Shown here piece after piece: positions 44,115-49,669 of a stretch of 64,000 bases of DNA. The position numbers and the translations under genes are program-made. The stretch spans positions 23,877 to 87,876 of the forward strand of contig JACPEG010000025.1 of the NCBI GenBank assembly GCA_016183615.1. The letters run 5' to 3'. The stretch comes from Betaproteobacteria bacterium (GTDB taxonomy: Bacteria > Pseudomonadota > Gammaproteobacteria > Burkholderiales > UBA6910). Numbering within the stretch: the stretch's first letter is position 1; each line of letters starts with the position of its first letter. The notes under the pieces were generated by a model. The model had not been told where the DNA came from, ran no database searches, and saw nothing but the letters and a program-made list of their open reading frames with translations.

Positions 44115-44323
44115 AATGCATGTATTGCCAGGGTGAAATGGTGCGTGGAAATGCGCCATTTCACATCGATCGTAAAGATGTCCACGTCAGCCTCGACAAC
44201 GTTCCCGCGTGGGTTTGCACGCAATGCGGAGAAGTCTTTTTCGAGGAAACTGAGGTGAACGCGGTTCAAGACCTCATCAGGGCTGTGGATGAACAGACAG
44301 GCAAGCTGGTGCGCACGGCGTGA
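44111..44323 (+). CDS. YgiT-type zinc-finger antitoxin-like protein
   Basis: A 70-residue protein with two CxxC pairs: MKCMYCQGEM at the start and WVCTQCGEVFF in the middle, a MqsA/YgiT N-terminal zinc domain. There is no C-terminal helix-turn-helix, unlike full MqsA, so it probably neutralises but may not repress. Partner is the DUF4258 protein. Confidence 0.82.
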   Translation: MKCMYCQGEMVRGNAPFHIDRKDVHVSLDNVPAWVCTQCGEVFFEETEVNAVQDLIRAVDEQTGKLVRTA

Positions 44324-44439
44324 CGTTTGCACGCGATTGCGCTAGCTGTGTATCGAAGAACGCACCGGGTACACCGGTGGTGTCACCCCGACGTGGCCCG
44401 CCCCGGAATGCTTATATCGGGGACCGGGGTCCAGGAAGT

Positions 44440-44476
44440 CGGTCACGTCACCCCGGCGGAAGCCGGGGTCCGGGCA
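44440..44476. repeat. CACCCCGGCGGAAGCCGGGGTCC hairpin
   Basis: CCCCGGC and GCCGGGG arms around GGAA. A common dispersed repeat type, in the 296-base gap between ygiT and vapB, which otherwise shows no gene. Confidence 0.55.
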
Positions 44477-44581
44477 GTTATTGATGCTCTGGGGGCCCGG
44501 CGCGCTATTTTCGGGGCAGCGCCGAGCGAAGGCCAGGGTTTTCGACAATCGGATCGAAATACCGATCGCCGCGAAGATGCG

Positions 44582-44623
44582 TCAACCGGCTCTCGAATCA
44601 GCGCCGCAAACGACCGAAATCAC
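44582..44623 (-). pseudogene. Possible decayed VapC start after vapB
   Basis: Overlapping the vapB stop, GTG starts a 13-codon frame M-I-S-V-V-C-G-A-D-S-R-A-G-stop. The position is right for a vapC start, but likeness to VapC is weak and no downstream PIN-domain sequence is seen. Confidence 0.25.
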
Positions 44624-44814
44624 TTTTCGGTCCTCATCGCGTCAAGATCGGCCTGCCATGGAAGCCTGCCGCGAAAGCGCCGTATCTTCTCCTGCTTGCG
44701 GAGCCGAAGCACGGTCCGGAGACCGAGTTCGACCGCTTCCCGCTTGGTCTTCAACCCGGTCGCCCGAAGCGTATCCTTCATGAGCTTGTCGTCAATCACG
44801 ATGCTGGTGCGCAT
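44620..44814 (-). CDS. vapB: VapB-type antitoxin, orphan
   Basis: A 64-residue ribbon-helix-helix antitoxin: MRTSIVIDDKLMKDTLRATG, then LKTKREAVELGLRTVLRLRK, the pattern of PF09957 VapB. The C-terminal part with RFRGRLPWQADLDAMR is the toxin-embracing tail. No vapC follows on the same strand, so it is an orphan. Flanked by the DUF4258 pair and the rtcA fragment. Confidence 0.82.
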   Translation of the reverse strand: MRTSIVIDDKLMKDTLRATGLKTKREAVELGLRTVLRLRKQEKIRRFRGRLPWQADLDAMRTEK

Positions 44815-44892
44815 GGTGTGTATCCTTTTATCTATCCTTACACATTCTAGGCTTGGGCAGTGCGCTTGGGAACCGGAGGTACGAACCCGCTG

Positions 44893-45109
44893 TGCTCAAG
44901 CGCCTCGCGAGCGGCGCGGAGGTGCCGAACAGTTGATCCTGCCTCTCGCCCTCACCCGTGCCCGGTCGGAATTCACGTCGGCAAGCATCACCCCTCATTT
45001 GATGACCAACGCCGAGGTGGTGCGGCGATTCCTGCCGGTGGAAATCGGGCTGGAGGGTTCCGAAGGAAGCCCAAGGCGCGTATCCGTCGAGGGGCGGCCG
45101 TGGCGCTGA
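44893..45109 (+). pseudogene. Decayed second copy of the rtcA 3' end
   Basis: From 44893 the DNA aligns with the last part of rtcA. After LKRLASGAEV a 13-base deletion, relative to rtcA, removes the region of the catalytic His and shifts the frame. From about 44930 the frame reads EQLILPLALTRARSEFTSAS on to ITPHLMTNAEVVRRFL and ends SVEGRPWR-stop. By eye 45 of the last 60 residues equal rtcA. It has no start and cannot be functional. Confidence 0.85.
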
Positions 45110-45232
45110 CCGGGCAAGACCGCGGGGCTACCTCGCAAAGTGAGATTGCCTGCCAACCCTGGCTGGTGTAACGTATTTACCGGGGCGCGGAATGACAAAC
45201 GTATAGCGGCCGGGTGGGCAGCGTGCCAGCCA

Positions 45233-45302
45233 TGTCAACTAATTCGGCGCCTAATTTCTCAACCAAGTTGTCAAACAAGCTTTCGACCAATTTACGTTAG
45301 GT
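45233..45302 (+). other. Degenerate attC-like site
   Basis: It ends in GTTAGGT (45296-45302), a perfect GTTRRRY core, 8 bases before the next ATG. The 5' side, TGTCAAC then TAATTCGGCG, pairs imperfectly with CGACCAATTTAC before the core. The 5' core does not fit RYYYAAC well, so the site is degenerate. Confidence 0.4.
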
Positions 45303-45309
45303 GGCTCAA

Positions 45310-45873
45310 ATGAGCGAGGGGAAAGGAAAGACGCGTCAATTCCTGCTGATGGTGGTTGGTGTCGTCGTTGCCGTTGGCATTGGGAAAGTTGTTGGTGGCT
45401 TCCTAGGCGAATCAGCGGCTCAAAAGGCCAATCAAGCTTCGCCAGCGGCAGTACCGGTTGCGGATCAGATCGCTCCCATAGTTACCGCTATCACCATTCA
45501 AGACACCGAAGGTAAATCTGAGGCCGATTTGGATCTTGAGGGGCTCAAACGGCTAGAACAACACATGGTACAAACAACGCTACAACGAGCCCAAGCGAAC
45601 TACGCCAAACAAGGGTTTGATCCAAAGACGTACAACCCGAAGGTCGATGTCGGTTCCGTTTACATGGTCGCGGGCGGCAAGAAGCTCGCGGTCATAAAAA
45701 TGAACATTGATAACCAGGTTCGCACAGTATGGATAATGGGTTTTCATCGCGGTCAATTCCTGCGCGTGACATGCATTCGCGGTAGCAACCATGACATTCC
45801 CATCTTCTCAGGCGAGTGCGGGCAAAAGGTTACAGAGGCTTTTGGCGTATCCGTCAAGCCGCAGGTTCGGTGA
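45310..45873 (+). CDS. Membrane-anchored protein of unknown function (cassette-like gene)
   Basis: A 187-residue protein with one N-terminal helix (FLLMVVGVVVAVGIGKVVGG, about 11-30) and an extracytoplasmic domain. Not recognised. Cysteines in VTCIRGSN and SGECGQK might pair. ATG 45310 is taken; the frame also opens with GTG 45301, inside the attC-like core. Its start lies 8 bases after GTTAGGT and its stop 3 bases before an attC R'' core, the layout of an integron gene cassette. Visibly AT-richer than the core genes. Confidence 0.75.
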   Translation: MSEGKGKTRQFLLMVVGVVVAVGIGKVVGGFLGESAAQKANQASPAAVPVADQIAPIVTAITIQDTEGKSEADLDLEGLKRLEQHMVQTTLQRAQANYAKQGFDPKTYNPKVDVGSVYMVAGGKKLAVIKMNIDNQVRTVWIMGFHRGQFLRVTCIRGSNHDIPIFSGECGQKVTEAFGVSVKPQVR

Positions 45874-45876
45874 GCC

Positions 45877-45940
45877 ACCTAACAACACAGTGGAGAGGGT
45901 GCGTAAGAGCGGCGCGCGCTCCTCACTGTGAACGTTGGAC
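45877..45940 (+). other. Integron attC-like recombination site
   Basis: 64 bases from ACCTAAC (45877-45883, fits RYYYAAC) to GTTGGAC (45934-45940, fits GTTRRRY). Inner arms CACAGTG and CACTGTG are perfectly complementary, with an extra unpaired G next to the left arm, and the region between can fold on itself. These are the structural marks of an attC. Confidence 0.65.
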
Positions 45941-45967
45941 CTCAAAGCAAGGTCAGAGGAGGAAATC

Positions 45968-46396
45968 ATGGGGCTCGGAAGTTTCCTGAAAAGTCTCATC
46001 AGCCCCGAGGCCATGAGTGACGAAATCATCGCCATTCAGGAGCGGGCCTACCGGGAGGCGCAAAAGATGTATCCTGGCGCGGTGCCTCACGTTTTGCTTG
46101 CTCAGGTGTGGCTGTCACGGATGACGGCACACGGCAAGAATCCAATGGACGAAAGGCGTCAGACGGTTGCCTTTTCCGATACGATGCAATTTGCATGTGT
46201 CGCACCACCAGATAACGTACGCGCGCTGGCGTTGTTCTTCATCTATAAGGAGCGCCCGGACATCCTCGAAAAAAACCCGAAGTTCGCTCAAGAGTTTCAA
46301 AGACTCGTCGGGCCGGTCATGGAAGCAACGCAGAACTGCACAGTTGAAGGCCTGTATCGCAAGTTCAACCCGACCATGGCAGCAGAACGAGGATAG
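45968..46396 (+). CDS. Small soluble protein of unknown function (cassette-like gene)
   Basis: A 142-residue protein with no signal or membrane segment, starting MGLGSFLKSLISPEAMSDEI after AGAGGAGG. It looks helical, with VLLAQVWLSRMTAHGKNPMD and NPKFAQEFQRLVGPVMEATQ. Family not recognised. It starts 28 bases after the attC-like core GTTGGAC and is followed after 2 bases by the next gene, so the two are co-transcribed. Confidence 0.72.
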   Translation: MGLGSFLKSLISPEAMSDEIIAIQERAYREAQKMYPGAVPHVLLAQVWLSRMTAHGKNPMDERRQTVAFSDTMQFACVAPPDNVRALALFFIYKERPDILEKNPKFAQEFQRLVGPVMEATQNCTVEGLYRKFNPTMAAERG

Positions 46397-46398
46397 AA

Positions 46399-46809
46399 GT
46401 GGCCGACGAATTTGAAGAAAGGTGTGCGGAGATCAGAGAAAAATATCAGACCGCACGTTACAGCTTTTGGTCAGCTCTTCTCACTGTAAATGCGGTGTTT
46501 CTTTCCGTGCCAGCAGCTTTGTTGTCAGCCCGCCCTGAGGTCGCAAGCGTTCCGTTCAAGATTGTGGGCATCCTTTCCGTAGTTTCGATAGTTGCTCTCG
46601 TCTTCAACTTCGCCGCGACGAAGACGCAATACGAGCACATCGGCCAGCGCTTGGGTGACGCAGAATCCGAACTCTCGGATGCAGAGCGCGAGAAAGACAT
46701 TGGACAGGCGCTGACCCGCCACAGATGGATCCAGCGGAGCGAGCGTCTTGTCATGGGGCTCCTTCTCATACAAAACGTGGTCCTCGCATACGTGCTCGGC
46801 CATGCGTGA
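46399..46809 (+). CDS. Small membrane protein of unknown function (cassette-like gene)
   Basis: A 136-residue protein starting with GTG 46399. Two adjacent helices (SALLTVNAVFLSVPAALLSA and IVGILSVVSIVALVFNF) and a third at the C terminus (LVMGLLLIQNVVLAYVLG) flank a charged, coiled-coil-prone middle (GDAESELSDAEREKD). The shape resembles SLATT-like or other two-helix accessory membrane proteins seen near defence genes, but this is a structural impression only. Followed by the third attC-like site. Confidence 0.72.
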   Translation: MADEFEERCAEIREKYQTARYSFWSALLTVNAVFLSVPAALLSARPEVASVPFKIVGILSVVSIVALVFNFAATKTQYEHIGQRLGDAESELSDAEREKDIGQALTRHRWIQRSERLVMGLLLIQNVVLAYVLGHA

Positions 46810-46814
46810 ATTGA

Positions 46815-46883
46815 GGCCAACTATCGGTTCCAGCGGACGCTCAGGCCTTGCGGCCTTCGCGTCGCTGAACCGGGGCGTTCGAT
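46815..46883 (+). other. Second attC-like site, cores mutated
   Basis: A 69-base imperfect palindrome from GGCCAAC to GTTCGAT, each one base off the RYYYAAC and GTTRRRY consensus. GGTTC-c-AGCG-g-ACGC pairs with GCGT-CGCT-GAACC leaving single unpaired bases on the left arm, and an inner GGCC-ttgc-GGCC hairpin. Confidence 0.5.
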
Positions 46884-46920
46884 CCCCGAGGCCATATCGA
46901 CAAGTCAGAGAGGTTGACTC

Positions 46921-48210
46921 ATGTCTACCGTCCTGAGTCCAGCAACCCTGAACGATCCGGTGCGTTATCTATTCGCCCGTTGGCGCGACGATCCCGGCGG
47001 CACCTACCAGACGTGGTTTCTCTGGGAGGAGCGCCTGAAGAACTTCCGGTCCATTCGCCGGGGCATCGACGCGGTGGTCGCTGAGATCGAGGCCGGAAAC
47101 TTCGGTAACGTCTACAAGGGTTCCTCGCTGGAGACGGTCGTCGGCTCCATCGCGGAACAGCGGCAAATCTTCAAAGGCGCGGACCACGCCTTTCTGTGGA
47201 AGCCCAAGCTCCGCATCCCCGACATTTACGAGAACCGCGAGAACCAGCTTGCGTTCGCGCGCTTTCTTCAGACCTGCGCTTGCTGCACGGGTGAGGCCCA
47301 GGTGATCGGCGCGATTCAGGCTCTCGACCGCGAAGCGATTAAAGGGCTGGGGCCGGCGGCGGCCAACCTCCTCTATTTCCTGCACCCAACCTTGGTGCCG
47401 CCGTTCAATACCGCGATCGTGAAGGGTTACAACGCGCTTTGCGGTGCGAAGGTGAAGCTCGGTCGCTGGGACGAGTACCTGGCCATGCGTCGGGGCATGT
47501 TGGCGTTGAATGAGAAATATCGGGACTTGCTTTCCAACGACTTAGGGGCGGTCGCAGGCGCGCTGTTCGACATCGGCACGGGCCGCTACCCGCCGCCCCC
47601 CGGCGAAGCGGCGCTTGCGGAATGGGAAGCAGACTTGGCGCACGTTCGCGAGGAGGCGGACCTGGCGAACAAGGCCATGCGAGCGGCCCGGGAGGAAGAC
47701 CGTACTCATACCGAGATCCAGGGATGGTTGCGCGACCTCGGGCGCGCCCTTGGTTTTGAAGTATGGGTGGCGAGCAATGACCGGAACCGCCCCTATGGTG
47801 GAGGGCATTTGGCGGACGGTTGCCGTGATTGCCTTCCGGAGGCGATGGAAAACGCGCCAGCCGTCGAGGCGATCCGCTTGATTGATGTGCTATGGATCGA
47901 AGCCATGACCGGGCGGGTGGCAGCAGCCTTCGAGGTTGAGCATACGACGTCCATTTACTCCGGAATCGTGCGGATGTTGGACCTGGCGCTGGGGTTGCCG
48001 TCCCAGCCGGCGCATGCCCTGTTTCTGGTCGCTCCGGACGCACGAGAGGACGATGTCCGGGACCAACTGCTGCGCCCGGCCTTCAGCCGGGTCGCGGACC
48101 TGAATGTGCGGTTTATCGCATACAGCGAACTGGAAGCGCATCGCGAGGCTATCGCCCGGTTTGGTCAAGGCATGAAGGCCATCGAGGCGATTGCCCGGCG
48201 GCTGACATGA
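46921..48210 (+). CDS. Putative PD-(D/E)XK nuclease, restriction-like
   Basis: A 429-residue soluble protein. The C-terminal part has [20 protein letters not shown] and [15 protein letters not shown] (about 320-350), a pattern known from predicted type II restriction-like proteins, with Asp and Glu spaced as in PD-(D/E)XK folds. The middle has [20 protein letters not shown] (about 141-160), a helix-hairpin-helix-like stretch. [13 protein letters not shown] precedes the nuclease part. No methyltransferase is adjacent, so it would be solitary. Substrate and partner unknown. It follows the attC-like site by 37 bases. Confidence 0.65.
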   Translation: MSTVLSPATLNDPVRYLFARWRDDPGGTYQTWFLWEERLKNFRSIRRGIDAVVAEIEAGNFGNVYKGSSLETVVGSIAEQRQIFKGADHAFLWKPKLRIPDIYENRENQLAFARFLQTCACCTGEAQVIGAIQALDREAIKGLGPAAANLLYFLHPTLVPPFNTAIVKGYNALCGAKVKLGRWDEYLAMRRGMLALNEKYRDLLSNDLGAVAGALFDIGTGRYPPPPGEAALAEWEADLAHVREEADLANKAMRAAREEDRTHTEIQGWLRDLGRALGFEVWVASNDRNRPYGGGHLADGCRDCLPEAMENAPAVEAIRLIDVLWIEAMTGRVAAAFEVEHTTSIYSGIVRMLDLALGLPSQPAHALFLVAPDAREDDVRDQLLRPAFSRVADLNVRFIAYSELEAHREAIARFGQGMKAIEAIARRLT

Positions 48211-48233
48211 CCGCAGCTGAAGGGAGGATAACC

Positions 48234-48632
48234 ATGAACCACATATCACGTATTGCACTGCTTACCGCCGGTCTCCTGCTCTCGTCGGTCGCATACGCCC
48301 AAATGACCATTGACTTCACATGGGAGAAAAAGCATCGCTGCTCGACGACATCGCCCGAGATCAAGCTGGCGGGGGTTCCCGCGGAAGCGAAAAAGCTGTC
48401 GGTGACCATGGTGGATTTCGACGCCAGGGGCTACGACCACGGCGGGGGCGAGGTGGCGTATACCGGGCAGGCGGCGATTGCGGAGGGCGCGCTGCGCAAT
48501 TATCGCGGGCCGTGTCCGCCGAGTTTCTACCACGATTACGGGATTACGGTGGTGGCGCGGGATGCCGAGGGGAAGGAGCTGGCGCGGGCGTCGGCGGTGC
48601 GAGATTTTCCGCCGGGGGTGAAGAAGAAGTGA
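48234..48632 (+). CDS. Secreted PEBP-like (YbhB/YbcL-type) protein
   Basis: A 132-residue protein with a signal peptide (about 1-22, MNHISRIALLTAGLLLSSVA). The mature part has SPEIKLAGVPAEAKKLSVTM, VDFDARGYDHGGGEV, YRGPCPPSFYHDYGITVVA, echoing the phosphatidylethanolamine-binding protein motifs (DPD-like pocket and G-P-C-P-P). Ligand unknown. A Shine-Dalgarno GGGAGG precedes ATG 48234. Core-like base composition, so it may be the first gene beyond the accessory stretch. Confidence 0.75.
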   Translation: MNHISRIALLTAGLLLSSVAYAQMTIDFTWEKKHRCSTTSPEIKLAGVPAEAKKLSVTMVDFDARGYDHGGGEVAYTGQAAIAEGALRNYRGPCPPSFYHDYGITVVARDAEGKELARASAVRDFPPGVKKK

Positions 48633-48639
48633 TAAGGGG

Positions 48640-48695
48640 GAGGGTGCAGCTTCACCCCCTCCCCAACCCTCCCCCATCGAGGGGGAGGGGGTTAT
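48640..48695. repeat. CCCTCCCC/GGGGAGGG hairpin repeat
   Basis: CCCTCCCCCATCGAGGGGGAGGGG forms a strong hairpin (about 48667-48692), preceded by a related GGGGGAGGG. A common dispersed repeat type that could act as a terminator for the PEBP-like gene. Confidence 0.6.
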
Positions 48696-48805
48696 TTCAA
48701 AGGGGACAGACCACGAATTCCACGATTGCTGCATTCTGATTCGTAATCTGCCCCCCGGTTATTCCTGCTAAACTGAATCCAGGTTCCTGCCTGGAAACGA
48801 TCGCC

Positions 48806-49636
48806 ATGGACGACAAGGAAAACCCCGCACCGCAGGCCGAGGAAAGCGCCGATATCGAAAAGCTTCTCGAAGAGAAGGAGCGCATCGAGAAGCTGATGCA
48901 GGACAAGTTCACCCGCGTCCTGTCGGTCATGTTCACGGACCTCAAGGGTTCCACGGCCATTGCGGAATCCGAAGGAGACATGGCGGCGCGCATGCTGCTC
49001 AAGCAGGTGGGGGACATCCTGCAGCCCGCCATCCGCGACAACGGCGGCACCCTGGTCAAGACCATCGGCGACGGCTCCCTGTCCTATTTCAACGAGCCGG
49101 CCAGCGCCCTGCGCGCCGCCATTGTCATCCAGAAGGGCATCGACGCCCTCAACATGCAAAAGACATTCAAGACGCCGGTGCTCCTGCGCGTGGGCATCCA
49201 CACCGGCAAGTGCATCCAGGAAAAGGGCGACATCTACGGGGACACCGTCAACACGGCGTCCCGTTTCGAATCCACCGCCAACGCCGGCGAGATCTGCATT
49301 TCCGAGGAGACTTACAACATGCTTCCGACCAGCGGGGAATTCCGCTGCCGCTACGCGCGCACCACCCAGCTCAAGGGCAAGAAGGAGCCCGCCAAGGTTT
49401 ACAAGGTTTACTGGAACCCGCTGGAGGTCGAAAGCGACGAGCCCAAGCCGGCAGCGGAAAAGAAGAAGGGATGGGGCATTCCGCTCTGGCTGCGGATTGT
49501 CCTGATCGCGCTGGTGCCCTTCATCGTCACCGTGGCCTTCATGCAGTCGGGCAGGTTCATCGGCACGGGGGTCCACAAGGGCGAGGCCAAGCGTTCCATC
49601 GAGCACTCCGTCACCGAACCTGCCCGCCGCGAGTAA
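48806..49636 (+). CDS. Class III nucleotide cyclase with C-terminal membrane anchor
   Basis: A 276-residue adenylate/guanylate cyclase homologue. An N-terminal Glu/Lys coiled coil (about 10-35) is followed by the catalytic domain: metal Asp in MFTDLKGSTAIAE, VKTIGDGSL, GIHTGKCIQEKGDIYGDTVN and NTASRFES with the transition-state Asn and Arg. The Lys in LVKTIGDG and Asp in YGDTVN favour ATP as substrate, giving cAMP. A single helix lies at about 228-248, so it is anchored by its C-terminal part, unusual for the family. Convergent with bcsC. Confidence 0.88.
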   Translation: MDDKENPAPQAEESADIEKLLEEKERIEKLMQDKFTRVLSVMFTDLKGSTAIAESEGDMAARMLLKQVGDILQPAIRDNGGTLVKTIGDGSLSYFNEPASALRAAIVIQKGIDALNMQKTFKTPVLLRVGIHTGKCIQEKGDIYGDTVNTASRFESTANAGEICISEETYNMLPTSGEFRCRYARTTQLKGKKEPAKVYKVYWNPLEVESDEPKPAAEKKKGWGIPLWLRIVLIALVPFIVTVAFMQSGRFIGTGVHKGEAKRSIEHSVTEPARRE

Positions 49637-49669
49637 ACGGGCGAAGAAAAACCGCCGTCCCCGGCGCCG

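Noticed and set aside
44327..44890. A plus-strand frame running from ygiT into the rtcA fragment
   Set aside because: It crosses vapB in antisense and reaches the rtcA-like part only by chance frame; there is no start signal or homology before 44893.
45110..45300. Possible integron integrase or attI site before the first cassette-like gene
   Set aside because: No tyrosine-recombinase coding sequence exists in the window, and the region has a palindromic rather than attI-like form.
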